From IMG/VR virus record IMGVR_UViG_3300020404_002009, positions 1 through 64,000 of that record: a stretch of DNA of 64,000 bases. The stretch is one strand, 5' to 3'. The position numbers and the translations under genes were made by a program. How positions within the stretch are numbered: position 1 is the stretch's first letter; every line of letters starts with the position of its first letter. The notes under the pieces were generated by a model, which was given only the letters and a program-made list of their open reading frames with translations, searched no databases and was not told the origin of the DNA. This DNA is from a virus. Below are positions 1 to 8,512 of the stretch, one piece after another.

Positions 1-1
1 C

Positions 2-124
2 AGTCGGGTAATTGTTATAGAGGGTTATAACGGTGGAGAACCGTCGACACCATCCGAAGTGGCACACACGGTCGGCCGGGTATCGAAAAGATTTTTTTCA
101 TCAGGCCGGTCGGCTTATAAATGA
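2..124 (+). CDS. Possible 3' end of a protein entering from the left edge
   Basis: Reading frame 2 is open from the window edge to a TGA at 122-124 and gives about 40 residues with a plausible globular composition. The stop overlaps the ATG at 121 of the next frame as ATGA, an overlap style common in this genome. I do not recognise the product and the upstream part lies outside the window. It could be a chance open frame, so confidence is low. Confidence 0.3.
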   Translation, partial: SRVIVIEGYNGGEPSTPSEVAHTVGRVSKRFFSSGRSAYK

Positions 125-333
125 ACACGCATGGTGGTAAAACTGGTAGGGCAATGATAAAATACCCCCTATATAAAAAAAATGCACAGCGGCCAAAAAG
201 GTCTGCATACCCAGGTTGGCAACAGTGTCGTTTGACTGGCACAAACCAGATATATACTAGTATGCGTTCTAACTTAACATTCTGGGTCATAGTGATAGCA
301 GTCAGCATCTATCTTGGCATATACGTATGGTAG
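121..333 (+). CDS. Small protein with a C-terminal membrane segment
   Basis: This frame encodes 70 residues starting with the ATG that overlaps the preceding stop (ATGA). The first part is basic and polar. The last 20 or so residues form one hydrophobic stretch ending in Tyr-Val-Trp. An internal ATG at 262 would give a 23-residue peptide that is almost entirely membrane segment, and that shorter form resembles the other tiny membrane genes that follow. I do not recognise a family. Which start is used cannot be decided from sequence. Confidence 0.35.
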   Translation: MNTHGGKTGRAMIKYPLYKKNAQRPKRSAYPGWQQCRLTGTNQIYTSMRSNLTFWVIVIAVSIYLGIYVW

Positions 334-341
334 TTGAGATC

Positions 342-398
342 ATGATCATTGCTTACTACGTGATCGCTATCCCCCTGGGCATATGGGCATTGAGATAA
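342..398 (+). CDS. Very short hydrophobic peptide (18 aa)
   Basis: ATG at 342 opens an 18-codon frame encoding a hydrophobic peptide. Its TAA (396-398) overlaps the ATG of the next small frame (398-400) as TAATG. The support is its position in a chain of overlapping small membrane frames. No family can be assigned at this length. Confidence 0.22.
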   Translation: MIIAYYVIAIPLGIWALR

Positions 399-490
399 TG
401 GACATTGTGTGGATCATAACCGGCATATTCCTGAGTGCGATAGCGATAGCACTGTATCTGGGCCACGCAAATGGGACACTGATATGGTAA
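398..490 (+). CDS. Single-pass small membrane protein (30 aa)
   Basis: The ATG overlaps the previous TAA (TAATG). The 30-residue product is one hydrophobic helix followed by a short polar tail. The next gene starts inside its end, at 484, in another frame. Overlaps on both sides argue for a real translated unit in a small-gene operon. The function is unknown. Confidence 0.35.
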   Translation: MDIVWIITGIFLSAIAIALYLGHANGTLIW

Positions 491-630
491 AGACTGTCAT
501 ACTGATCATACTATTCTTTACTGTGCCGGGCGTGATCATGGGCATAGTTTCGAGTTACAGGGCGGGCCAAAAACCCCATGAGGACCTGTACCTGAGATTC
601 AAAAAATTTGCACAGCGGAAAAATAAATAA
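484..630 (+). CDS. Small membrane protein with basic tail (48 aa)
   Basis: This 48-residue protein starts at ATG 484, overlapping the end of the preceding small gene. Residues 3-24 form a hydrophobic helix. The C-terminal half is positively charged and ends in a Lys/Arg-rich stretch, so the tail probably faces the cytoplasm. An in-frame upstream ATG at 409 would add residues that look non-coding. I cannot name it; it resembles the small inner-membrane proteins phages make to alter host membranes. Confidence 0.45.
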   Translation: MVKTVILIILFFTVPGVIMGIVSSYRAGQKPHEDLYLRFKKFAQRKNK

Positions 631-636
631 CTGCAT

Positions 637-909
637 ATGAGATCACTGGGATTACTACTGAGCATTATACTATTGATGTGCCTCACAGTACCCGCACAGT
701 CAGGGCACTCCAGAGACAACGGCACCTGCGATGACGACAAGACCCACTACGAGAACATGACTGTCAACAACAAGCGATCGGACGCACCCCTGTATGCAGA
801 GAGCCAGGCCATGAGGGACAAGGCACACACCTACAACAATTACAAGTTGTGTGAGAAGTACATGGAAGAGGCACTGCGTATGATACGCAAACCCTATCCC
901 ACAGAGTAG
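637..909 (+). CDS. Small secreted protein with signal peptide (90 aa)
   Basis: The first 20 residues form a typical signal peptide: Met-Arg, a leucine/isoleucine-rich core, and a likely cleavage after Pro-Ala-Gln-Ser. The mature part is about 68 polar residues with two Cys that could form a disulfide in the periplasm. It lies 6 bases after the preceding small membrane gene and closes the first small-gene string. No family is recognised. An exported role is well supported by the signal; the function is not. Confidence 0.55.
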   Translation: MRSLGLLLSIILLMCLTVPAQSGHSRDNGTCDDDKTHYENMTVNNKRSDAPLYAESQAMRDKAHTYNNYKLCEKYMEEALRMIRKPYPTE

Positions 910-1031
910 TAGACAGATTATCCAAACTATAATATAATTACAGATGTAACGATTACGTGGCATGTACAGGATCTGTGAAGCGAGAGGGGATCAGGTCCTG
1001 GCGCCATTGTGCATAGCACCTATGCTGAATC

Positions 1032-1066
1032 AACACTAGTGTTTTGACCTGCAACATGCTAAATTA
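1032..1066 (+). promoter_or_regulatory. Palindrome beside a weak promoter-like element
   Basis: The stretch 910-1092 holds no gene that I can see. Inside it, 1032-1043 is a perfect 12-bp palindrome (AACACTAGTGTT). A TTGACC hexamer follows at 1044-1049, but no convincing -10 hexamer is at the right spacing. It may be an operator and promoter for the two small genes that follow. The promoter part is weak. Confidence 0.25.
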
Positions 1067-1092
1067 GTGTAAAACAAAGGAACAATCCAACA

Positions 1093-1272
1093 ATGATACC
1101 ATACACGGAAGAAGAGATGAACTGGGTGACGACCGGCTCATATCGCAAATCGAACACGAACAAACAACGCAAGGTGAAGCAGGAAGATGCCAGGCTGTGG
1201 TCAAGAGCATGGGGCATACGCACAACCATAGAAGTGGACGGCCGAGAATACACAGTGCCGATACAGTTGTAA
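1093..1272 (+). CDS. Small protein of the PYTxEE type (59 aa)
   Basis: The gene has AAAGGAACAATCC before the ATG, a plausible ribosome binding site. It encodes 59 polar residues with many Lys and Arg. The N-terminus MIPYTEEE resembles the N-terminus (MWPYTDEE) of the small reverse-strand protein at 11879-12073, which suggests a phage-specific small-protein family. Its TAA overlaps the ATG of the next gene (TAATG at 1270-1274). The function is unknown. Confidence 0.5.
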   Translation: MIPYTEEEMNWVTTGSYRKSNTNKQRKVKQEDARLWSRAWGIRTTIEVDGREYTVPIQL

Positions 1273-1370
1273 TGTCAGAGAAGAGATACAACACCATCGA
1301 GCGACACGCCGTGGACTGCTGGGTGTTCATAGCGTTCTTCGTGGGCATGGCCATATTCGCACACATCTAG
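1272..1370 (+). CDS. Small membrane protein (32 aa)
   Basis: This frame starts inside the stop of the preceding gene (TAATG). Residues 1-15 are polar and charged, and the rest is one hydrophobic helix. It repeats the pattern seen upstream of overlapped single-helix proteins. I cannot assign a function. Confidence 0.42.
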   Translation: MSEKRYNTIERHAVDCWVFIAFFVGMAIFAHI

Positions 1371-1443
1371 TTCATTATAACACCAGATAACTCCGCAGTG
1401 CCGCGATCAGGGAATAGGCGCAGATAACACGATAAAATACTGC

Positions 1444-2565
1444 ATGGCGGCAATAGATCACGACTCACGCGGCGCGGCGACCACACAGTGGCACGGCCGG
1501 GTGTACACACCCCGAGAACCATTCCACAGAGATCCCAGGGAACAGATGCGTGGGCTCAGGGGCGACTTCGCGGTCATGCACTCGGACGACGAGCACGTAT
1601 GGTTCGCCACAGATTCCTTCAGCACACATCCGCTGTGGTACTACTACGACACGGAGCACATGCACGTGGCATCACGCGGCGACGTTATAAGAGCAGTTAA
1701 TCCAACCGCCTGGCGGGCACGTGCCAATCACACCTATAGGTGGAACAGGCGCACAGGCACGCTCACACACGAACCACGCAGGCCATTTGACCTCGCACAG
1801 CACACCCAGAACTACGACAGGGTGTTCGAGGGCCTGGAGAACGCGGTCAGGGAGAGATTCACGGATGACGCAGTCACGCTGATGGGCAGTGGCTACGACA
1901 CAGGCGTGATCCTAGCGGCGGCCCAGAGTGTTGGCCTCACGGCGAACACAGTGGTGGCAAAGTTTGGCGAACGCAACAGGACGCTGGCGGACCGCATGCG
2001 GATCCATGGTAGCAGGTTCGTCAAGCATGGCACAGTCAATGATCTGGCCGCTGACATTGAGAGGCTCACAGAGATACACTACGGCAGGTTCAACAAGTCC
2101 GAGGAGTCACGTGTGCTCTTGGCTGTGTTCCGCAATCACATGGGAGGTGACGGTCCAACGGCCTTTGTCAGTCCTGTGGGTGGTGACGAGTTCCACGCAG
2201 ATTACGGCTACGATGGCACACCCATAAGAGCAGACAGCAGTTTTGGCGGAAGGTTCCCCAAGGATCTGGGACTGGTATGGCCATGGCATGGCATACTGCA
2301 GGAATGGTTGGACAGGGACAACGCACTCGCCTGTTTCTGTGAAGTGCAGAGACGTTACCCGCTGTTGGATCATGACCTGGTGCAGGCATGGTTGAACACC
2401 ACACACCTGCTGAAGAACAACAGCCACAAGGACTGGATGAAGTGCTACATGAAGGAAAAAGGTTATCCGTTCCAGGAGCCCGACACCAGATATGCGCCAT
2501 GGAGGAGGGACACAGCGGATCGCGGCCGGGAACTGATGCCGCCACAACGCAATTTCCAAGAGTAA
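1444..2565 (+). CDS. AsnB-like protein with degenerate glutaminase and PP-loop motifs
   Basis: The protein has 373 residues, against about 550-630 for asparagine synthetase B. Residues about 38-85 match the end of a class II glutaminase domain (GDFA, then a PLWYYY stretch, then an ASRGD-like motif). The N-terminal catalytic Cys is missing. The synthetase part follows, with GSGYDT at 148-153 where active enzymes have SGGxDS. The Gly-to-Ser and Ser-to-Thr changes make ATP-pyrophosphatase activity uncertain. It probably binds a nucleotide or an amino-acid-like substrate, or modifies a peptide. It lies just upstream of clpP and the PP-loop/Tct cassettes, and is the most GC-rich large gene here. 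Confidence 0.6.
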   Translation: MAAIDHDSRGAATTQWHGRVYTPREPFHRDPREQMRGLRGDFAVMHSDDEHVWFATDSFSTHPLWYYYDTEHMHVASRGDVIRAVNPTAWRARANHTYRWNRRTGTLTHEPRRPFDLAQHTQNYDRVFEGLENAVRERFTDDAVTLMGSGYDTGVILAAAQSVGLTANTVVAKFGERNRTLADRMRIHGSRFVKHGTVNDLAADIERLTEIHYGRFNKSEESRVLLAVFRNHMGGDGPTAFVSPVGGDEFHADYGYDGTPIRADSSFGGRFPKDLGLVWPWHGILQEWLDRDNALACFCEVQRRYPLLDHDLVQAWLNTTHLLKNNSHKDWMKCYMKEKGYPFQEPDTRYAPWRRDTADRGRELMPPQRNFQE

Positions 2566-2593
2566 TATAACACTTGACCATTTTGTGTTTTCA

Positions 2594-3214
2594 ATGTATT
2601 ATAACAATATGCCACTTACACCAATAGTGATAGAACAGACATCCAAGGGCGAGAGATCGTATGACATATTCTCTAGACTGCTCAAGGACAGGATAATCAT
2701 GTTGGAAGGTCCAATAGGAGAGAACACCGCTTCGGTTTTGTGTGCTCAACTGTTGTTCCTGGAATCACAGGATGCCCAGAAGGATATAACACTGTATATC
2801 AATTCGCCGGGCGGACTGGTAACGGCAGGCATGGCGATATACGACACCATGCAGTATGTGAGATCGGACATACAAACAATAGTGGTGGGCCAGGCATGTA
2901 GCATGGGCTCACTTCTTGCGTCAGCGGGAACCAAAGGCAAGCGATTGATGTTGCCACACGCACGACACATGATACACCAACCACTGGGCGGAGCAAGTGG
3001 ACAGGCCACAGACGTTGAGATCCGTGCCAATGAACTGCTACGTTGGAAGAAAGAACTGACAGAAATATACGAAAAGACAACAGGACAACCACTGCAGAAG
3101 TTAAAAGACGACATGGAACGAGACAAGTTCATGAACGCCGAAGAGGCAGTTGCGTATGGACTTGTGGACAAGGTGATTACCAACAGAGCAGAAGACGACG
3201 ACCAAGACAACTAG
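2594..3214 (+). CDS. clpP: ATP-dependent Clp protease proteolytic subunit ClpP
   Basis: The product matches ClpP over its full length of about 200 residues. The catalytic Ser lies in GQACSMG, the catalytic His in MIHQPLGG and the catalytic Asp in the MERDKFM stretch, and the YINSPGG motif is intact. The peptidase therefore looks active. It would form a tetradecamer and work with a host Clp ATPase or a phage adaptor. Starts at 2585 (GTG), 2594 or 2609 (both ATG) are possible. The family's usual N-terminus (PxVxEQTSxGER) begins right after the ATG at 2609. TTGACC (2575-2580), 17 bp, TATTAT (2598-2603) would make a transcript beginning near 2609. There is no Shine-Dalgarno at any of them. Confidence 0.9.
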   Translation: MYYNNMPLTPIVIEQTSKGERSYDIFSRLLKDRIIMLEGPIGENTASVLCAQLLFLESQDAQKDITLYINSPGGLVTAGMAIYDTMQYVRSDIQTIVVGQACSMGSLLASAGTKGKRLMLPHARHMIHQPLGGASGQATDVEIRANELLRWKKELTEIYEKTTGQPLQKLKDDMERDKFMNAEEAVAYGLVDKVITNRAEDDDQDN

Positions 3215-3243
3215 ACTGGTAAAAAACGCACTGTAAATATCCA

Positions 3244-4485
3244 GTGACCTTCGAAAACCTCAACAAGAATCTCAGAAACAGACACACCAGCATAGTAGCG
3301 GACGGCAAACGTTTTCACAGTGACATAGAGGCACTGATGCACCTGTCAAAGAAGTTAGGACCACTGTCTGAATTAGAGAATCGAATACCTCGTTACGACA
3401 ACACACAGTCAAAAACTTTGGGAGAGTATCACAAAGGCCTGGGAGAATATCTTTCCAAGAAAGGTGTTTTGCAATTTGACATACATGGCAAGTTCATGGA
3501 TACAGATTGGACCACAGAGCCAGAACACGATGTGTCTGTCTATATAGACAGGATGTGCGAGGCCATAGAGCAGAACTATGATGAGATCATGATAAGTTAC
3601 TCGGGAGGCACAGACAGCAACACAATTACGGACGCCTTCCTCAGGAGGGGCACCAGGAACGTGAAGTTAGTGAACTTTGTCAACACATCTCTACAGATAC
3701 ACGTGGAGGCACGTAAGTGGTTAGCAAAGCACACCAACGATGCCCTCAAATACAAATATGAAAATGCCATACGGAATCTCAATTGGTCTGTGCAGATTTT
3801 CGAAGCATGGCAACCGTATTCGGCAAAGCAATACGAGGACAGCATCGCCAACAGAGAGTTCATGGCATGGAACAACGATTACAACAACTTGCATTCCTGG
3901 GCACAGAACAGCGGCGAGATCATAGCCACGAGGAACACAGGCAGGCGCACTTGCTGGATAGTGGGATATGAAAAACCACATCTAACAATTGACAATGGAT
4001 GGTACTGCTTCAGGATGAGTCACGACATCATGGACACTCCTCTGTCACCGGTTGATCCCAATGCAGAACTGATATATTTCTGGATGAATGACCTGGAACC
4101 CAACTTGATTAAAAAACTTGCACACTGCAAGGCAAAAGAAATACGCAAAATATTTGCAGAGAACAACACATCACCAAATAAGGAAAACGTTGAGATGATG
4201 AATCGTTCTCACTCTGCACACTACCACAGGCTCAACAAAGCAATGGGCATGTCCGCTCTGACAGACTTCCTTGCTACAAACGAGACCAAAGATGGCTACT
4301 GGAAACAGCAAGACCTCGAACAGCAATCTCGTGTGTTGCACAAGGAAACTGAGATTAAAAAGACATTAAGAGACAAGTATTTTGATGAAGTAATCAAGAA
4401 AGAAATCAATGCCAATCTCTTGGCCATGGAACTGCGTAGGCCCATAAGCATTGTTTCCAAAATAAAGAAAGTCATTGCCGCATGA
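3244..4485 (+). CDS. N-type ATP-pyrophosphatase (PP-loop) protein, first Tct cassette
   Basis: The 413-residue protein carries the PP-loop signature SGGTDS at residues 120-125. This motif binds the ATP pyrophosphate in asparagine synthetase, NAD synthetase, GMP synthetase and tRNA thiolation enzymes, which adenylate a carbonyl group and then aminate or thiolate it. There is no glutaminase domain and I cannot name a subfamily. The GTG start follows a TAAATA box (3234-3239) by 4 bases with no Shine-Dalgarno. The stop overlaps the start of tctA by 4 bases, so the two are translationally coupled. Its partner at 7371 sits in the same position before the second TctA. Confidence 0.7.
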   Translation: MTFENLNKNLRNRHTSIVADGKRFHSDIEALMHLSKKLGPLSELENRIPRYDNTQSKTLGEYHKGLGEYLSKKGVLQFDIHGKFMDTDWTTEPEHDVSVYIDRMCEAIEQNYDEIMISYSGGTDSNTITDAFLRRGTRNVKLVNFVNTSLQIHVEARKWLAKHTNDALKYKYENAIRNLNWSVQIFEAWQPYSAKQYEDSIANREFMAWNNDYNNLHSWAQNSGEIIATRNTGRRTCWIVGYEKPHLTIDNGWYCFRMSHDIMDTPLSPVDPNAELIYFWMNDLEPNLIKKLAHCKAKEIRKIFAENNTSPNKENVEMMNRSHSAHYHRLNKAMGMSALTDFLATNETKDGYWKQQDLEQQSRVLHKETEIKKTLRDKYFDEVIKKEINANLLAMELRRPISIVSKIKKVIAA

Positions 4486-5813
4486 TAGAAACAGCGATTG
4501 TATTCATATGTGGAATAGTAAGCGGACTCCTGGCCGGTGTTCTTCCGGGCATAGGCGGTGTGGTTGTAATGACATTGGCTTTCCCTTTCCTGATACAGAT
4601 AGATCCTGTGAACATATTAATTTTCTACGTCACGATGGCCAGCATAGATCAATACTTTAATGGCATCACAGCAATAGTGTTTGGTGTGCCCGGGGCAAGT
4701 ATGAACATACCAACACAAATAGAAGGACACACATTGTTCAGACAGGGCAAAGGCAACGATGCAATTATGTTCAGTGCTGTGGGCAGTTGGATATCCAGCA
4801 TGTTCGCAATCGTTTTAGTGGTCATGCTGTTGCCAGTGCTATGGGGAGTGTACGGTGTGTGGACGTCCTTGATGCAAGGAGTGTTGTTAGGCATAGCCTC
4901 GTTGGTTCTTGTGTACGTTAGTAGAAATAAAATTTTACTGAGCACTTTGTTGTTTGTGTTTGGTGGGTTGCTTGGGCAAGTGGGGTACAGTGAAGAGACA
5001 GGTAGGTCAGTGATGACCCTAGGTTTTGATCTATTGCATTCTGGAATACCAACACTTGCAGTTTTGGTCAGCCTGTTTGTTGTTCCTGTGTTGCTCAAGA
5101 GTTACCGTAAGCAACCTGGTAGTTTTAGTTTTCCAGGTGTGTCCTTTGACGGATACAAGAAAGTGTTTGGCAAAATGAGGAACTACACGTCAACGTTGAT
5201 CAGGAGTTCGTTCCTAGGTTCGGTTGGCGGATTGATGCCGGGCATGAGTTTTGGATTTAGTAGTTTGTTGGCCTATATAACAGAAAAGTCATTGCGTAAG
5301 AAACAAAAATTATACAAGCAAGGAGACTTTCCTAGTCTTATTGCAAGTGAAAGCGCCAACAACGCAGGTGTGTTCACGCAATTGGTACCATTGCTTTTCT
5401 TGGGCATTCCCATTACTGCCAGCGAAGCACTGATATACAACATACTCGAGATGAGGGGATTGCCTGTTGACATAGAATGGTTTAAGGGCACCTTTATGCA
5501 AGTATTGGTATTTTTCTTTGTGAGCTCAATAATAGGCTTGATACTTGCCGCAAAATATGTTAATCTACTGAAAGTGTTCAACGGCATACCGATTGAAAGA
5601 ATTTATATCTCTGTGGTTGTGTTGTTGGCAGTTGCCCTGTGGCAAACAGGAGTCACGCAGTACGCAGGATTTAATCATCTGTTGATTGCTGTAATGATGT
5701 TGCCACTTGGAGTGTTATTACAAAAACACGATACCACTCCTCTGTTATTTGGCTTTCTGTTGAGTGAGCCATTGATAGACAACTTACAACGAGTGTTTGT
5801 GATATATTTTTAG
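4482..5813 (+). CDS. tctA: TctA-family permease, large subunit of a tripartite tricarboxylate transporter (first copy)
   Basis: This 443-residue, very hydrophobic protein has the TctA hallmarks: GVLPGIGG at residues 19-26, the GVPGASMN segment followed by EGHTLFRQGKG, and about ten or more membrane helices. TctA is the large inner-membrane subunit that imports citrate or similar carboxylates delivered by the periplasmic TctC protein. It is somewhat shorter than the usual 500 residues. It overlaps the upstream PP-loop gene by 4 bases and is followed after 1 base by a TctC gene. No TctB-like four-helix protein is nearby. The substrate cannot be told from sequence. Confidence 0.88.
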   Translation: MIETAIVFICGIVSGLLAGVLPGIGGVVVMTLAFPFLIQIDPVNILIFYVTMASIDQYFNGITAIVFGVPGASMNIPTQIEGHTLFRQGKGNDAIMFSAVGSWISSMFAIVLVVMLLPVLWGVYGVWTSLMQGVLLGIASLVLVYVSRNKILLSTLLFVFGGLLGQVGYSEETGRSVMTLGFDLLHSGIPTLAVLVSLFVVPVLLKSYRKQPGSFSFPGVSFDGYKKVFGKMRNYTSTLIRSSFLGSVGGLMPGMSFGFSSLLAYITEKSLRKKQKLYKQGDFPSLIASESANNAGVFTQLVPLLFLGIPITASEALIYNILEMRGLPVDIEWFKGTFMQVLVFFFVSSIIGLILAAKYVNLLKVFNGIPIERIYISVVVLLAVALWQTGVTQYAGFNHLLIAVMMLPLGVLLQKHDTTPLLFGFLLSEPLIDNLQRVFVIYF

Positions 5814-5814
5814 T

Positions 5815-6594
5815 ATGAAAAAACTTTTACTACTTGTAGCATTTTTGTTTTGCACCAACGCAGTTGCAGAAAAGATAGATGTGATAAAACACTCAAAGCC
5901 AGGTGGACTCATTGACAGGATGAACGAAGTCATAGCACAGTCACTAGGCGATAATTTTGGAGAGTTCATAAAGGTTGAAAACTGTGTGCAGGCAATAAAG
6001 GTGATAGAAAAATCAAAGACTAAAGTGCTAACTGCATGGCCAACAGAAAGAGAAGCCGAGAATAGTCCTTGTAATTTGGATAACAAATTTATTCTATCTA
6101 CGTTTAGTAATAGTCCCTATCACATAACCTACTTTGAATCAAACACCCAAGCCGCGGACTTGAACTATCTAAAGAGCGGGGAAGAAGTTATAGTTGGTGT
6201 TTGGGATAGCAATTTTTGGGCACCACCACAGACAAAATTTTTACAGGCCATTAATCCAAACATCAAAGTTGTGAGATACAAAAGCAAACCATTTAGGACA
6301 GCACTCGCAAGTGGTGAGATAGATTACAAGATAGTTTCCTTCCCGGGCAACGATCCAGTGTTGGCCATAATGAACGGAGAGACACTATTACCGGAACACG
6401 AGTTTTCAAACATGGGATATTCGATGATGTTTGCAGGTAACTTTGATTACAATGTTCGATATGTGTACGAAAGCAAAGCATGGGAGCAACGCAAAGATGT
6501 CACGCACATGCCATGGTTGCAAGGACAGTACAAAGATTACAAAATAAAATATGTGGAGCAAATGTTATCCGCTTTAACAAAAACAAAAGAGTAA
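5815..6594 (+). CDS. tctC: TctC-like periplasmic solute-binding protein (first copy)
   Basis: The 259-residue product begins with a clear signal peptide (MKKLLLLVAFLF, cleavage after AVA near residue 18). Early in the mature protein is a KPGGLIDR segment that corresponds to the PGG-x-x-D loop of the TctC/Bug family, which holds a carboxylate in family members. It is short for the family (about 320) and divergent, so it may have a narrow or new ligand. It starts 1 base after the stop of tctA and is certainly co-transcribed with it. The assignment rests on the motif, the export signal and the context. Confidence 0.72.
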   Translation: MKKLLLLVAFLFCTNAVAEKIDVIKHSKPGGLIDRMNEVIAQSLGDNFGEFIKVENCVQAIKVIEKSKTKVLTAWPTEREAENSPCNLDNKFILSTFSNSPYHITYFESNTQAADLNYLKSGEEVIVGVWDSNFWAPPQTKFLQAINPNIKVVRYKSKPFRTALASGEIDYKIVSFPGNDPVLAIMNGETLLPEHEFSNMGYSMMFAGNFDYNVRYVYESKAWEQRKDVTHMPWLQGQYKDYKIKYVEQMLSALTKTKE

Positions 6595-6648
6595 AAATAT
6601 GGACGTAATAAATATCATTAGGTACTGGCATACTGTAAGGAATATAAT

Positions 6649-7368
6649 ATGTACAAGACCGATCTAGACAAACAACTTCTCAAACACAACATATCCCCAT
6701 GGGGAGAAAGCCAGCAGAATTCTTGGCGACTATATAATCTCAACAAGGCCAAGCCTGGATACCATAAGCACGGCAACGTTTGGAAACACTTTGCCAAGCA
6801 CGGAGTCACAAAAGAAAGACTCACTGATTGGGATATACCAAAAGTTGTTGGAATCAGTAGCACACTAGGACTGCAGGATCAACTTCCAGAATCAAGACCC
6901 ACATTGAATCACATCCGCGAACTAAACATTTACAGCGATCATGCACCGCATGACATAACAGTCACAAACGATCTTATTGTTAAGCAGACACAGGACTACA
7001 CGCTCAACAAAGATGTCTACAACTCATTGCAAGACTTCTTGGAACCTTTGGGTTGGGAGAAAGCAAGGTACTCACGTTTCCAGCAGTATCCAAATGAGAT
7101 GACAAGGGTGCATGTTGATATACACAGACAAATGAGCAACATGCATAACTCTCCAACAGATCCTATACTGTGTGGCGAGGTAAGGATAGGAGTAGTGTTT
7201 CTAAATGACTGGGCCTATGGACAAGGATTTGGAATGGGCAAAGACATTGTGCAGAATTGGAAGATGGGAGACTTCTATGAATGGCCGTGGTTCTTTCCAC
7301 ATCACACATTTAATAATTCAAACGTACTTCGTAACTCACTGACTATCATAGCACGTAAAAGATCGTAG
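6649..7368 (+). CDS. 2-oxoglutarate/Fe(II)-dependent oxygenase-like protein
   Basis: The 239-residue protein has a His-x-Asp metal motif (HVDIH). About 70 residues further on it has a distal His in PHHTF, then an Arg in the VLRNSLTI strand. This order (HxD, then His, then Arg) is that of 2OG-Fe(II) hydroxylases, where the Arg binds 2-oxoglutarate. The substrate is unknown. It has a Shine-Dalgarno-like TAAGGA before the ATG and lies 2 bases before the second PP-loop gene. The link to a carboxylate transporter is suggestive because the enzyme would consume 2-oxoglutarate. Confidence 0.6.
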   Translation: MYKTDLDKQLLKHNISPWGESQQNSWRLYNLNKAKPGYHKHGNVWKHFAKHGVTKERLTDWDIPKVVGISSTLGLQDQLPESRPTLNHIRELNIYSDHAPHDITVTNDLIVKQTQDYTLNKDVYNSLQDFLEPLGWEKARYSRFQQYPNEMTRVHVDIHRQMSNMHNSPTDPILCGEVRIGVVFLNDWAYGQGFGMGKDIVQNWKMGDFYEWPWFFPHHTFNNSNVLRNSLTIIARKRS

Positions 7369-7370
7369 TA

Positions 7371-8489
7371 ATGCAAATATTTGATTCTACATACACAGAG
7401 GACATGTATCCTTATAGGAATGAATGGCCAGAGGGAGTGTTTGATCACCGCACAAAGAAAAAATATCCAACAACACTAACTGCTCTCTTGGATTGTCAGC
7501 ACTTTGACGATCTAGAACTATACACAGGGTTCCAGGTAAAACAACCTGTACCGGACAAGTCTTTGGAAGAACTTTACAAAGATCGTATGAGAGCCTTACG
7601 TAACAAATATGATTATCTAGAATTGAGTTGGGGTGGCGGACATGACAGCACAATGATACTGAAAGTATCAGAGCAAACAGGTTGCCCACTTGATGTAATT
7701 TCAATGCAGTGCTTTGGAGATCCACGTGAAGATGATTCCAGATTTAATTCGGAAATATCAAAAAATTTGCATCATGTGTTATCGTATGTTGAAATGTTTC
7801 CACAGACTAAAATTGTGTTCCTTGACATCAATGAAACATATAAGGCAACGGTGGAGCACTATCTTGATAATAAGATGTGGTGTAGGATGACAACAATGGG
7901 TATGCTTGATGACATCTGCAGGATCAGTGCAGATAGATTTATTCCACAACGTAATAATAAAAACGGTGCTGTGCTGACAGGCCAAGGATGGAAACCTGTG
8001 CTGTACAACAAACACTACGGCACTTGGTCATTGTACCAACAGCAGGACATGGTAAACCAATTGGGCAGTATAAGTTTTCTTGTGCCAACAATTAGGTTCT
8101 ACGAAACCGCAGAAATTATGATCAAGGTCGGGGATGACATTAGGAAAAAATATAAAACCAGCGATCAAGATTATCTAGACAGAGCAGATGTTTCGCAAAA
8201 TGCAAATGTATGGATTGGTAATAATGAATGGATACACGAAGAAATCATGTACACAGAATTAAAAGGTGAAATTTTCCATGATGGTAAAGATCCTAAATTC
8301 CATATACCATGGCAAGATGAACCGAGGTTCGAATGGTTTTGCAAGAACCAAAATGCCAAAACCATGTACAAAGAATATTTTGAGTGGGTTGAATTCCTTG
8401 ACAAGAACATACATCCAAGTTGTATGCTCGAGGGTGGGATACTCAAAGGCGGACTCAAGAATGTCAAACCAATGATGATTGACTTCTAA
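7371..8489 (+). CDS. N-type ATP-pyrophosphatase (PP-loop) protein, second Tct cassette
   Basis: This 372-residue protein carries GGGHDS at residues 88-93, a variant of the SGGxDS ATP-pyrophosphatase loop with Gly for the first Ser. The stretch before it is a beta strand (YLELSW), as in the family. It has no glutaminase domain. It differs greatly in sequence from the 3244 gene but sits in the same place before a TctA gene. The start is 2 bases after the oxygenase stop. The likely chemistry is adenylation of a carboxylate or amide, which is inferred from the family. Confidence 0.65.
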   Translation: MQIFDSTYTEDMYPYRNEWPEGVFDHRTKKKYPTTLTALLDCQHFDDLELYTGFQVKQPVPDKSLEELYKDRMRALRNKYDYLELSWGGGHDSTMILKVSEQTGCPLDVISMQCFGDPREDDSRFNSEISKNLHHVLSYVEMFPQTKIVFLDINETYKATVEHYLDNKMWCRMTTMGMLDDICRISADRFIPQRNNKNGAVLTGQGWKPVLYNKHYGTWSLYQQQDMVNQLGSISFLVPTIRFYETAEIMIKVGDDIRKKYKTSDQDYLDRADVSQNANVWIGNNEWIHEEIMYTELKGEIFHDGKDPKFHIPWQDEPRFEWFCKNQNAKTMYKEYFEWVEFLDKNIHPSCMLEGGILKGGLKNVKPMMIDF

Positions 8490-8512
8490 CGAAGTGTATT
8501 TTATAATTTAGA

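Noticed and set aside
15-308. 97-residue reverse frame at the left edge
   Set aside because: It has no ribosome binding site and conflicts with the overlapping forward frames that show ATGA coupling.
2107-2559. 150-residue reverse frame inside the AsnB-like gene
   Set aside because: It lies fully inside a gene with clear family similarity, has a Cys/His/Val-rich composition typical of antisense frames, and has no ribosome binding site.
4649-5098. 149-residue reverse frame opposite tctA
   Set aside because: It is antisense to a strongly supported TctA. Its Asn/Thr/Pro-rich product is what reverse-strand reading of membrane codons gives.
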